Shown here: piece by piece, positions 1-9,285 of the stretch
Position numbering within the stretch: position 1 is the first letter of the stretch
Layout: each line of letters opens with the position of its first letter
Origin: Ostreococcus mediterraneus
Taxonomy: Eukaryota; Chlorophyta; Mamiellophyceae; Mamiellales; Bathycoccaceae
Reading direction: 5' to 3'
NCBI GenBank assembly: GCA_012295225.1
Contig: WMKK01000001.1
Coordinates: 558,001-622,000 of the forward strand
DNA length: 64,000 nucleotides
Program-made: the position numbers and the translations under genes
Notes under the pieces: model-generated
Told to the model about the DNA's origin: nothing
The model's input: the letters and a program-made list of their open reading frames with translations, nothing else
Database searches by the model: none

Positions 1-1
1 T

Positions 2-3000
2 GTTGGTGCCAACGGCGGTGTGCACGAGTTTGCTGATTCTCAGTTTGGTCACATTTTCGCCTCAGGTCCGACGCGTAACGAGGCGCGCAAGGCGCTCGTT
101 CTCGCGCTCAAGGGTATGGTTGTTCGAGGTGAGATTCGTACAGCCGTCGAATACTTGGTTCAATTGCTTGAAACTGATGAGTTCAAGGATAATACCATTG
201 ATACCTCTTGGTTGGATGGCTTGATTGCGAAGAAGGAAATTGCCAACAAGCAAGACCCGCACATGATTGTTCTCGGCGCCACGTTGTTCCGCGCGTTCAA
301 AATGGCCCAGAGTGAAGAGACTGCTCTTACGGAATTCTGGCAAAAGGGGCAAGTATCTGTGCAGGGCATTGAAAAGATGATCAAGTTCCCGATGGAAATT
401 ACGTACCAAGACGTCAAGTACTCTTTCGAAGTGACGCGACCGGGCCCGGATTCTTTCGTCGTCAAGATGGGTGACCAAACGATCGAAGCCAAGATTCGCG
501 AACGTGCCGATGGTGCGCTCGTGGCCTTTTTCGGTGGTCAACAGCACGAAATCGAAGGTTTAGAGGAACCACTTGGCTTGAGAATGATTCTCGACGGCCA
601 AACTTGGTTGTTGCCGAACATCTTTGATCCGTCTGAACTTCGCACGGACGTCACCGGTAAGCTCATTCGCTTCCTTCAAGATGATGGCGCCGAAGTTGTT
701 GCTGGTAAGCCGTTTGCGGAAGTCGAAGCGATGAAGATGGTTATGCCCCTCATTGCGACGGAAAGTGGTAAGGTTTCGCACGCCAAGTCTGCTGGCGCGG
801 TGATTGAAGCGGGCGACTTGCTTGCGTCTCTCACGTTGAAGGACCCGAGCAAGGTGAAGAAGATTAGCGCCTTCGAGGGACAACTTCGGCTTCCGGTTGA
901 CACGGACAACAGCGCGACGCCACAAGAAGTTCTTGATGCTGCGGTTCATCGCGTCCACAGATTCTTGGATGGTTATGAACTGGACGCCGACACGTGCGTC
1001 GCCGACTTGTTCAACGCCCTTCAAGCTCTCCCCGCTGACGCAGGTCGCTGGGAGCGTGCCACGTCTGAGCTCGAACAAATCATTGAGCGTTACCTTGCTG
1101 TCGAAAGTGTCTTTGCGGGTAAGAAGATGGATGCTGTGATGGCGCAATTAATTCGCTCCAACAGCAAGAACTTGACTCCGGTGTTGGCGCAAGTTCGCGC
1201 ACACTCGCGCTCCAAGGAACGTCAAACTCTTATCTTGTCTCTATTAAAGCAAGCGCCGACTTTGCCGCAGCGAGTGATTGCTCGTGGCCCGATTTCATGG
1301 GCGGACGATCACGCACCGATCTCAGATTCTTTCCGCAAGAGCATCGAGCAACTGTCCAAGCTTCGCGGTCCCGAATACGGCGATATTGCGCTTGAAGCAT
1401 CCAATATTTTGCTTGAGCGCCGTTTGCCGTCTATCGATAAGCGCTTGGAAGAACTCCGAAAGATTCTTATGGGTTCTGAGGGTTTGAGCCGCGCTTGGGG
1501 CAAGGCAAAGGCCGGTGACCTCCAATCCTTGGTTGAGTCGCCGACGCTCGCCGTCGATCTCCTCCCGGCGCTCTTCTCGGACAAGGATGAAGCCGTCCAA
1601 GATGCTGCGTTCGAAGTCTACGCCAAGCGTGTCTATCGTGCTCACAACGTCATCAGCTCCAACGTTTCTCGTGACGATGGCATGACCTCCATTGGCTGGA
1701 ACTTCAAGTTCAACACGTACCCAGATGAGAGCCCGCTCCGATGCGGTCTTTTGGCTCGCGTCGAAAACTTGGCTGAAGCCAAGGCACGATTCACCGCCAT
1801 CTTGGATCGTCTTGAAAAGTCCATCACCGATACTGGTGTTTCTCGTGAGAAGATGCACGTTCTTCACATCGCCATGTGCCAGCAAGCTGCGGATGCGTCT
1901 TTGCCCACCGACATGGAAGCCTTCATCGCTACGCACAAGCCCCGCCTTGAAGCTCTCGGCATCAAGTTTGTAAACGTTCTCGCGTACGCCAACCTGGAGT
2001 TGCCGTCGTACTACACGTTCCACTCTTCCAAGGACTTCGCGGAAGATAAGCTCTACCGTGGTGAACGCCCGACCGTGGCTCACTTGCTTGAACTTGCCCG
2101 CCTGGAGAACTACGACTTGACTCGTCTCCCGACTGTCAACCGCGACTTGCACATGTACGTCGGTGAATCGTCCGCGATGAAGGGTAAGCGTGGCCCCGCC
2201 AAGCACTTGTTGCTTCGCCGTCTTTCTCATTCTAAGGATGCCATGGACGGTGGTTTGGAGCGCGTTTTGAACAAGGCCGTTGAAGCTTTGTCTTTGTCGA
2301 TGATGGACAGCCGCTCCAAGGGAGTGTCTTCCTCCAGAATTTACGTCAACTTTTTGCCGTTCTTAGAAGAAGAAAACTTCGGTGTCGCTGTCACGCAGCT
2401 CAAGGGGAAGCTTCTTGACTTTATTAGTCGCGAGTCTGCTTCTTTGCTCTCTCGACGCGTTGATGAAATTGAAATTCGCGTTCGCGTCGGCAAGGAGAAG
2501 GTGCCATTGCGCCTCATGGCAACCTCCATGTCCGGTCAGTGGTTGAAGGTTGACATGTACAAGGAGTACTTGGAGCCTACCACGGGTAAAGCGGAACAGT
2601 TCTGCATTCTTGGCCCGAACGGCGAAGAACAAGCTTGCTTCTTAGAGCCCTACCCGCAACCGGGTGCGCTTCAACAAAAGCGTGCAGTTGCGCGCGCCAT
2701 CGGCACGACGTACATCTTCGACTTCCTCGGTCTTTTCGAGAAGGCTCTCGTTCTCGACTGGCGTCAGCACATTGCTGACGTCGGTGGCGTCATGCCTGCC
2801 GACTTCTTCAGCGCCAGCGAACTCGTCTTGGGTGAAGATGGCAAGCTCGAAAAGCAAGATCGCCCGGCTGGTTCAAACAACGTCGGTATGGTTGGCTGGC
2901 ACATTCGCATGAAGACCCCGGAATATCCGGCTGGTCGCGAAATTGTTATTGTTGGTAACGATTGCACGTTCATGTCTGGCTCTTTTGGTGTCAAGGAAGA

Positions 3001-4813
3001 CGACTACTATGATGCAATCTCCAAATACGCGCGCAAAATTGGTTTGCCACGTGTGTACATTGCCTCCAACTCTGGTGCGCGCATTGGCCTCGTCGAGGAG
3101 CTCAAGCCGTACTTCAAAGTTGCTTGGATTGATGAATCTAATCCGAGCATGGGTTTCAGATACCTCTACCTCACTCCCGAGGATTACAAAGCTTTCCCTG
3201 AGGGCACCGTTGCGGCGCAACAAGTTATCGACGGCAACGAAACGCGCATGAAGCTCACTGATATCATCGGCCAAATCCATGGCATTGGTGTCGAGAACTT
3301 GCGTGGTTCGGGTATGATTGCCGGTGAGCAGTCTGCCGCATACGCTGATGCTTTCACGCTTTCGTATGTCACTGGACGCTCCGTCGGGATTGGTGCGTAC
3401 TTGTGTCGCCTCGGCCAACGTAACATCCAAATGACGAACGGCCCGCTCATCCTCACTGGTTACTTGGCGTTGAACAAGCTCCTCGGACGTGAAGTGTACA
3501 CAAGCCAAGACCAACTTGGCGGTCCGCAAGTGATGATGCCCAACGGCGTGTCCCACTTGCAAGTTGCTGATGACCAAGAAGGCGTCAAGTCTATCCTTAA
3601 GTGGTTGTCGTACGTTCCGGCAACGTCGAAGTCCAAGTCCCCGGCACTTAAGTCTTCTGATCCGGTTGATCGTAAGATTGAGTTCATGCCGACGAAGACG
3701 CCGTATGATCCCCGTAACATGCTTGCAGGTGTCAAAACCGAAGGCGGTTTCGCGAAGGGTTTCTTCGATGTCAACTCGTGGACTGAGACTTTGCCCGACT
3801 GGGGTAAGTCTGTCGTCACTGGCCGCGCTCGCCTCGGTGGCATTCCGTGTGGTGTCATCGCCGTTGAGACGCGCTTGATGGAGCAGCGTATCCCGGCTGA
3901 CCCTGCCAACCCTGAGTCTCGCGAAGCGGTCTTGGCCCAAGCGGGCCAAGTCTGGTTCCCGGACAGTGCGCACAAGACGGCTACCGCGATTCGTGACTTC
4001 AACAACGCTGAAAACTTGCCTTTGTTCATCTTTGCGAACTGGCGTGGTTTCAGTGGTGGTACTCGGGACATGTACGGTGAAATCTTGAAATTTGGTGCGA
4101 TGATTGTCGATGAACTTCGCGTTTACCGTCACCCGGTGTTTGTGTACATTCCGCCGAATGGTGAGCTTCGCGGTGGCGCGTGGGTCGTCGTCGACCCGAC
4201 CATCAACGAAGCTAAGATGGAAATGTACGCAGATGTGGAGTCGCGCGGTGGTATCCTCGAACCGCCAGGTATTTGCGAAGTCAAATTCCGTTCCAAGGAC
4301 CAAATTTCGGCTATGCATCGCCTCGACCCGATCCTCGCTACTTTGGATGAAGATCCAGAGAAGAACAAGGAGGAGATCAAGAAGCGCGAAGCAAACCTGC
4401 TGCCGATGTACACGCAAGTTGCGCACGAGTTTGCCGACTTGCACGATCGTAGTGGCCGCATGAAGGCCAAGGGTGTCATCCGCGACGTTGTGGAGTGGCA
4501 AGACGCTCGCCGATATTTCCACGCGAGATTGCAGCGCCGCCTCGCAGTGGATGCGTTAGCTAGTAGAATCCGAGAGCAACTCGGAGACGTTGAACTCGAA
4601 AAGTCTATCGAGGTCCATGTCGAAGATGTTATCGCGAGCATGACTGCCAATGCGAGCGATGACAACGCAGTTGTTGCGATGCTTGCCAAAGACAGTGAAA
4701 AGGTTGTCAGCGCTGTCATGGCGAAGGGTCGCGACGCAAAGGTCGCTCAGTTCGTCGCCGAGCTCAAGGGGATGAATGATGAAGACCGCGCGCGCATCAT
4801 GAAGGCTATGTAA
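2..4813 (+). CDS. ACC1: Acetyl-CoA carboxylase, homomeric (multidomain), C-terminal ~1,600 residues
   Basis: Makes malonyl-CoA from acetyl-CoA, the committed step of fatty acid synthesis. The gene enters from outside the window, so there is no start codon here; the open frame is continuous from base 2 to the TAA. The first residues (GGVHEFADSQFGH) are the end of the biotin carboxylase domain. The biotinyl domain follows with the EAMKM motif; its biotinylated lysine codon is at 734-736. A long central domain comes next, then the carboxyltransferase from about base 2870 (NNVGMVGWHIRM, SNSGARIGL, and the CoA-side block ANWRGFSGGTRDMYGEIL). The order is that of eukaryotic single-chain ACC. I see no intron. 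From general knowledge, Mamiellales use homomeric ACC in the plastid as well as the cytosol; the missing N-terminus is needed to tell which this is. Confidence 0.97.
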   Translation, partial: VGANGGVHEFADSQFGHIFASGPTRNEARKALVLALKGMVVRGEIRTAVEYLVQLLETDEFKDNTIDTSWLDGLIAKKEIANKQDPHMIVLGATLFRAFKMAQSEETALTEFWQKGQVSVQGIEKMIKFPMEITYQDVKYSFEVTRPGPDSFVVKMGDQTIEAKIRERADGALVAFFGGQQHEIEGLEEPLGLRMILDGQTWLLPNIFDPSELRTDVTGKLIRFLQDDGAEVVAGKPFAEVEAMKMVMPLIATESGKVSHAKSAGAVIEAGDLLASLTLKDPSKVKKISAFEGQLRLPVDTDNSATPQEVLDAAVHRVHRFLDGYELDADTCVADLFNALQALPADAGRWERATSELEQIIERYLAVESVFAGKKMDAVMAQLIRSNSKNLTPVLAQVRAHSRSKERQTLILSLLKQAPTLPQRVIARGPISWADDHAPISDSFRKSIEQLSKLRGPEYGDIALEASNILLERRLPSIDKRLEELRKILMGSEGLSRAWGKAKAGDLQSLVESPTLAVDLLPALFSDKDEAVQDAAFEVYAKRVYRAHNVISSNVSRDDGMTSIGWNFKFNTYPDESPLRCGLLARVENLAEAKARFTAILDRLEKSITDTGVSREKMHVLHIAMCQQAADASLPTDMEAFIATHKPRLEALGIKFVNVLAYANLELPSYYTFHSSKDFAEDKLYRGERPTVAHLLELARLENYDLTRLPTVNRDLHMYVGESSAMKGKRGPAKHLLLRRLSHSKDAMDGGLERVLNKAVEALSLSMMDSRSKGVSSSRIYVNFLPFLEEENFGVAVTQLKGKLLDFISRESASLLSRRVDEIEIRVRVGKEKVPLRLMATSMSGQWLKVDMYKEYLEPTTGKAEQFCILGPNGEEQACFLEPYPQPGALQQKRAVARAIGTTYIFDFLGLFEKALVLDWRQHIADVGGVMPADFFSASELVLGEDGKLEKQDRPAGSNNVGMVGWHIRMKTPEYPAGREIVIVGNDCTFMSGSFGVKEDDYYDAISKYARKIGLPRVYIASNSGARIGLVEELKPYFKVAWIDESNPSMGFRYLYLTPEDYKAFPEGTVAAQQVIDGNETRMKLTDIIGQIHGIGVENLRGSGMIAGEQSAAYADAFTLSYVTGRSVGIGAYLCRLGQRNIQMTNGPLILTGYLALNKLLGREVYTSQDQLGGPQVMMPNGVSHLQVADDQEGVKSILKWLSYVPATSKSKSPALKSSDPVDRKIEFMPTKTPYDPRNMLAGVKTEGGFAKGFFDVNSWTETLPDWGKSVVTGRARLGGIPCGVIAVETRLMEQRIPADPANPESREAVLAQAGQVWFPDSAHKTATAIRDFNNAENLPLFIFANWRGFSGGTRDMYGEILKFGAMIVDELRVYRHPVFVYIPPNGELRGGAWVVVDPTINEAKMEMYADVESRGGILEPPGICEVKFRSKDQISAMHRLDPILATLDEDPEKNKEEIKKREANLLPMYTQVAHEFADLHDRSGRMKAKGVIRDVVEWQDARRYFHARLQRRLAVDALASRIREQLGDVELEKSIEVHVEDVIASMTANASDDNAVVAMLAKDSEKVVSAVMAKGRDAKVAQFVAELKGMNDEDRARIMKAM

Positions 4814-4926
4814 AAAACTAAGTCTTTCATGGCATTCATAACTATCACGCTTTAATGAAATACTCAACAAATCAAATCAAATACATTCAACTACCGGTAC
4901 AATACAATTTTCTTCGTGCGAGCTCT

Positions 4927-6804
4927 CTACGCGCAAGAACGTCGTGCCGCGCCGTTGATCTTAATCTCGAGCCTTCGACACATCGCAGCGCCGTATGCGG
5001 GCCAAAGTGCGCCCCAAACGGAATCCGGACCTTGCACAATGGCTAATAAGGCAGTAGCCAGATCACTTCTAACGTCCACATTCGCGTACTCTATAGCTAA
5101 TTCAACGCAAAAATATAAATCTCTCGTATACGAGAGATTATTTTTGTTTCTTAACGCGAATTTTTCATATGCGGCGCGAATGAGACGCTTCAAGCACCAT
5201 GCGTACGCCCGCTGACTTCCAAAAAGCAGAGCTTCTTCAACGTCCGAAGACAGCGTTTGCAGAACTCTCTCTTTTGGAATGCGCGCACGTGATGGTAGAA
5301 TGTTTGGCAAGTCAAGTCCCGATAAAGTCACACTCTGCGTGGCGAGGACGAAGACGTCACAATTCGACAACGCTGTCAATAAATCATCACCTTTCAAAGT
5401 GGTCACTTCGCAGTCGACGTACTCATATCGTACATCAGCTTTCGTTATGACTTTATTCCACTTGGGAAGCCAATACTGGCGCAAAGCTTCACGAACGGCG
5501 TCTTCATCGAACGGTCTCTTGGCCAGGACAATCAAGTCAACGTCAGATACGCCGGCGACGGCGCGTCCGTGCGCGATTGAACCTCTGACGTAGATTCCAA
5601 TAATATTATCATCAGCTGTGTCAGATTGTGGAATGAGTCGCATAATTTCATCGGCACAATCTATCGCAGCCTGTCGGAAGGCTGCATTCGCGGGATCGCC
5701 CCAGCCATCGACGTCTTGTTCAATCTCCCCCGTAACTGCATCGCGAAGTAGTTTCATGCCCACGTCATTCCTCACTAGACCGCTCGACACAAGACGCGAT
5801 AATGCCATTGGCGAATGCCGATACTTTAGCCATTGCACACACGCAGTGGAGCTCGTCCCGGAGCCTTGTCGAAAACGCTGAGTGATTGACATCGAGACGT
5901 CGTCGCCCAAGCTCTCCGTATAGTGCGCCCATCGCGGCGGAAAAATCAACACATCCCCCGAATGAATGATCGCCTCGAACGCCATGGCGCTCTCCGCGAA
6001 CTCTGGAAAGTCACGTTCGAGGTCGTCGGATGCCAAATCCACTTTTCCACGCCGTCGCAACGGATGCGAGTTTGGCCACAATCCGACCAGCCGTAAAGCG
6101 TCTGGTGGGTACAACAACATGCGTTTACTCCCTTTGCTCACATGCGTGAGCGTCGAAATCGACGCATCGAAATGCATGGTTGACACGCTTCCACTTAGCG
6201 CTAGCCACAGCCGCTGATTTTGACTTTCTCGCCATCCAGGAACGGATGCAAACACCTCGCTCACGCCTCCTCGACACATCGCCGACATCTCCTCCGACGC
6301 GTCGCTCTGCACGTACCCACCATTCCCATGCCATCTCAACACCCGCGCCACGGCCGCAGCGAACGGGATAACCTCCGTCGTTGACGGCGCATCGAAAACT
6401 CCACGAACGACATCCGCATGCGCGCTTTCGACGTACGTAAACTGTCGTCCCGCGCGCGTCGACGAAGCGTTCACCCGCGTCGCGCACCTCCACTCCCCAA
6501 ACTCCCTCACCATGCCCTCCAGCGTCCACCCACGCGCGCCCCACATCGCCGCCCCACCGCGAATAATCAATGGCTCGCACAAATGCTCCCCCAGCGCGCG
6601 CGCCACGCCCTCTCGCGCGATAAAATCCTCGTACTCCATCTCTGCGCACGCGCACGCGATGCGCACTTTATCGCTCAACATTGGCGGGGCTCGCTCGGGC
6701 GCTCGCGCGCTCGGGCGCAACGGCGCGTTGCACGCGACGCGAACGCGCGCGAGCGCCCCGTACACGCGGTCCGCGAGCGCCACCGGCACCGCATCGAGCG
6801 ACAT
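4927..6804 (-). CDS. JmjC-type (cupin_8) 2-oxoglutarate oxygenase fused to a nucleotidyltransferase domain
   Basis: A 625-residue protein from the ATG at 6804; an in-frame extension to 6921 lacks conserved sequence. Residues about 60-330 form a JmjC/cupin_8 domain: the iron-binding HFD is at H211/D213 and the distal histidine lies in FPPRWAHYTES. Residues about 390-480 form a polymerase-beta-like nucleotidyltransferase: GS at 408-409 and the metal-binding D-V-D at 421-423 (GSIAHGRAVAGVSDVDLIVL). The C-terminal helices (WCLKRLIRAAYEKF, YTRDLYFC) resemble the helical partner domain that follows MNT-type transferases in bacteria. Both catalytic centres look intact. Substrates are unknown: JmjC proteins of this class hydroxylate proteins or RNA-associated factors, and the transferase may modify a small molecule, protein or RNA. 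Only 65 bp separate its start from the divergent gene. Confidence 0.8.
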   Translation of the reverse strand: MSLDAVPVALADRVYGALARVRVACNAPLRPSARAPERAPPMLSDKVRIACACAEMEYEDFIAREGVARALGEHLCEPLIIRGGAAMWGARGWTLEGMVREFGEWRCATRVNASSTRAGRQFTYVESAHADVVRGVFDAPSTTEVIPFAAAVARVLRWHGNGGYVQSDASEEMSAMCRGGVSEVFASVPGWRESQNQRLWLALSGSVSTMHFDASISTLTHVSKGSKRMLLYPPDALRLVGLWPNSHPLRRRGKVDLASDDLERDFPEFAESAMAFEAIIHSGDVLIFPPRWAHYTESLGDDVSMSITQRFRQGSGTSSTACVQWLKYRHSPMALSRLVSSGLVRNDVGMKLLRDAVTGEIEQDVDGWGDPANAAFRQAAIDCADEIMRLIPQSDTADDNIIGIYVRGSIAHGRAVAGVSDVDLIVLAKRPFDEDAVREALRQYWLPKWNKVITKADVRYEYVDCEVTTLKGDDLLTALSNCDVFVLATQSVTLSGLDLPNILPSRARIPKERVLQTLSSDVEEALLFGSQRAYAWCLKRLIRAAYEKFALRNKNNLSYTRDLYFCVELAIEYANVDVRSDLATALLAIVQGPDSVWGALWPAYGAAMCRRLEIKINGAARRSCA

Positions 6805-6869
6805 GGCGCGAGAGCCCGCGCGCGTCAGTCGCTGACGCACGTCAGCGCTGGCTCCACGTCGTCGGCGCC
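6805..6869. promoter_or_regulatory. Very short bidirectional promoter region
   Basis: Sixty-five bases lie between the divergent start codons of the JmjC/nucleotidyltransferase gene and the NCA2-like gene. Any core promoter must overlap transcribed or coding sequence on one side. No TATA box is visible. Confidence 0.45.
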
Positions 6870-9107
6870 ATGCCCGACGACGCCAGCGCCGACGCGCCGC
6901 CGACGACGTCGGCGACGACATCGCCGACGAGCGCGGACACCTACAAGCGCGCGCTGTTCCGCGACGCGGTGCATAAAGTCATCGAAGAGCGCTCGACGGC
7001 GTCAAAGATGCTGAGGTCGTTTTGGGACGTGGCTCGCGAAGTTCAAAAGCGCACAGCGACGTCGATGGCGTCGTCGTCGTCGTCATCGTCGCACGCCGTG
7101 AAGTCTCTACCGGTATTCTTCGATAAGGATGGGCGCACCGGGGCGAGTGCGGTGTGGTGGCGCGATGCATTCGCGGTGAGCGCGGCGCTCGACGGCGACG
7201 CGGGTTCGGCGGAAACCGCCGCCGAAGACAGCGACTTGGGACACGCCGCGCGCGCCACGCTATTCTTTGCGCAGGATATTTCGAGAGAATTACTCACTGA
7301 TTTACACGTCGCTACGAGGTCGTTAAATTTTTGGGAACTCGTTCGAGATCAACGACACGGGCAGGCGCGGTTTTTGCTGACGCAAACCGGGCCGAGAAAT
7401 TTCTGCGCGCTCGCGCGAGACGGAGCGTATCGTTTTTGGTGTCACGTTTCCGCTGGTGTGTCTGGGAAACCAGCGAGGTTTGCGTTGCCGAACGCGTCAG
7501 CGCGCGTCATCATCGATGGGCGCGTGAATGCGCTGGCTGAATTGCAGATGAGCTTGGCGAGCGTCGTCGGGCAGGTACACCATCACGCCGACGCCATCGC
7601 CAACGCGGTGGGGACGTCGCATTCTAGAGAAGATACGCGAGCGACGTTGATGACAGCCACGAATGGATTGCTCGAGTGTTTAGAACAAGTCGCAAAGTAC
7701 TCCAAGCAGAGTAAAAAGAAGGTTGGAGATCTACAGCGGGTGGTGAGCACGGTGACGATTAACGCCGAGAGCCCGAAATTATTGTCAAAGGCGTTGAAGG
7801 GATTTCCCGGGTTGAGACGGGATTTCATGCCGGATTTACCCGAACCCACACCGCGGTCGCCGCGCGCGAGCGTCGATGGTGATCGGCAAGGACCATTTAC
7901 GCCGAGTGCGACGGACCCAAAGCGTCCAACGAGTCGACTACAGCGATTGGCGAGCATGGATTTGACCAAGATTGACGGCGAAGTCACGCATCGATTTCGG
8001 CAGCAAATTCGCGTGGATGGTGAGAATCTCCCGTTGCCAAAGATAAACGACACACTCTGGCAGGGTTTGAAGCGCGTGGAGGCGCAGTGGACGGTCGTGC
8101 GCGATGCTTCGCACGAAGCTCTCGCGCTACACGCGAAACCAAGTAAGCACGTGAGGCGTTGGATGCTCTACGCCGCGGGTGGTTCGCTCGTCGCCGTCGC
8201 CGCGTACATGACAGTTCGACGCAGTCACCTCTGCGGTAGTACGGAATTGGATGAAATGATCGCCGCCGGTAAAGCGGCCATTCGTTCGTTCTGGAAAACA
8301 AATCTGCGCGACCCGGTGAAAGAGTTGCGCGACGAACTTCGCGCGGCTTTCGTCTCTGACCGCCCAGACGACGCCAACGAATTGTTAGAGGAGAGCAAGG
8401 CGTCGTTGGAACGCATGCTCGAAGAATACACCAAGCAAGCGTCGCGTCCGGGGTATTCCGAATCGCTTTATCGCGCCTATAAATCTGTCGGTGGCTCAGA
8501 ACACGTCGCAGGGGAGGAGAAGAAACCCGAGCCCGATCCGATGCGTCTCGTCACCGCGCGCGTCGAAGAGGAGCTCAAGTCGCCGTTGACAAATATGCTC
8601 GCGGGCGACTTGATGCAATTACTGCTTTTACAAACACAAGTCATGAAGGTTGAGATGGAAAACGCGTTGATGCAAATGGACCAAATCATGCGCGCCAATC
8701 GGTTGAACTTTTCATTGATGGCGTGCTTTCCAGCCGCGCTCGCGATGTATAGCTCCGTCGTCGCCGTCAAGGCGTACCTCTCCATGACGTTTCATCGTCG
8801 ACGCGCGAAACGACGCGAAGAGATGCGTTTACTCCTCGCCGAAGCCGAGCGCGCGCTTTGCAACCTTAAAATCGCTGAGAGGCGATCGGTGCAGCAAGGT
8901 ATGTTGATTTACGCCTTGAATTCCCTCTATTTGGCGCTTCAACGCTACCACGGGTTGTTCTCCAAAAATGAATGGCGCACCGTGCGCGCCGACGTCCTCG
9001 AGCTCGCGGATCCATCGATATCGATCGATAACAAGCTCGTCTGCATCGCCAGGCTCGCGCGTACCAAGGCTTTGATTCCAGAGCCCCATCGCGTGCGTAA
9101 ACTCTAG
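6870..9107 (+). CDS. NCA2/DGS1-like mitochondrial outer-membrane protein
   Basis: A 745-residue protein. The C-terminal half matches the NCA2 family (yeast nuclear control of ATP synthase 2; Arabidopsis DGS1). Diagnostic stretches are GDLMQLLLLQTQVMKVEMEN, QMDQIMRANRLNFSLMACFP followed by a hydrophobic segment (AALAMYSSVVAVKAYLSM), and the earlier block FWKTNLRDPVKELRDELR. Another hydrophobic segment (WMLYAAGGSLVAVAAYM) precedes it, so two membrane spans are expected. DGS1 is linked to mitochondrial contact sites and galactolipid balance in plants, and NCA2 to mitochondrial ATP synthase subunit expression in yeast; the molecular role is unsettled. The start chosen is the first ATG at 6870; the open frame upstream overlaps the divergent gene and is Arg/Ala-rich, without conservation. 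Confidence 0.85.
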   Translation: MPDDASADAPPTTSATTSPTSADTYKRALFRDAVHKVIEERSTASKMLRSFWDVAREVQKRTATSMASSSSSSSHAVKSLPVFFDKDGRTGASAVWWRDAFAVSAALDGDAGSAETAAEDSDLGHAARATLFFAQDISRELLTDLHVATRSLNFWELVRDQRHGQARFLLTQTGPRNFCALARDGAYRFWCHVSAGVSGKPARFALPNASARVIIDGRVNALAELQMSLASVVGQVHHHADAIANAVGTSHSREDTRATLMTATNGLLECLEQVAKYSKQSKKKVGDLQRVVSTVTINAESPKLLSKALKGFPGLRRDFMPDLPEPTPRSPRASVDGDRQGPFTPSATDPKRPTSRLQRLASMDLTKIDGEVTHRFRQQIRVDGENLPLPKINDTLWQGLKRVEAQWTVVRDASHEALALHAKPSKHVRRWMLYAAGGSLVAVAAYMTVRRSHLCGSTELDEMIAAGKAAIRSFWKTNLRDPVKELRDELRAAFVSDRPDDANELLEESKASLERMLEEYTKQASRPGYSESLYRAYKSVGGSEHVAGEEKKPEPDPMRLVTARVEEELKSPLTNMLAGDLMQLLLLQTQVMKVEMENALMQMDQIMRANRLNFSLMACFPAALAMYSSVVAVKAYLSMTFHRRRAKRREEMRLLLAEAERALCNLKIAERRSVQQGMLIYALNSLYLALQRYHGLFSKNEWRTVRADVLELADPSISIDNKLVCIARLARTKALIPEPHRVRKL

Positions 9108-9285
9108 GTATTTTCTCATTTGTATCACCATTACGCAATGTTTTAGTCGCGGCAAGGGCGCCTCGTCCCAAACGCCGCGCGAGGGAGCCAACAGGTGATC
9201 CAAATCCAACCGCCGCACTCCTCGGCGCACGCGCGCATCACAACCCCGAACCCAGGCGTACCCAGGCGCACGGGCACACGCGGAC

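Noticed and set aside
2873-4522. Long minus-strand open frame (549 codons) opposite acetyl-CoA carboxylase
   Set aside because: It mirrors the biased codon use of a strongly conserved gene on the other strand and shows no family motif.
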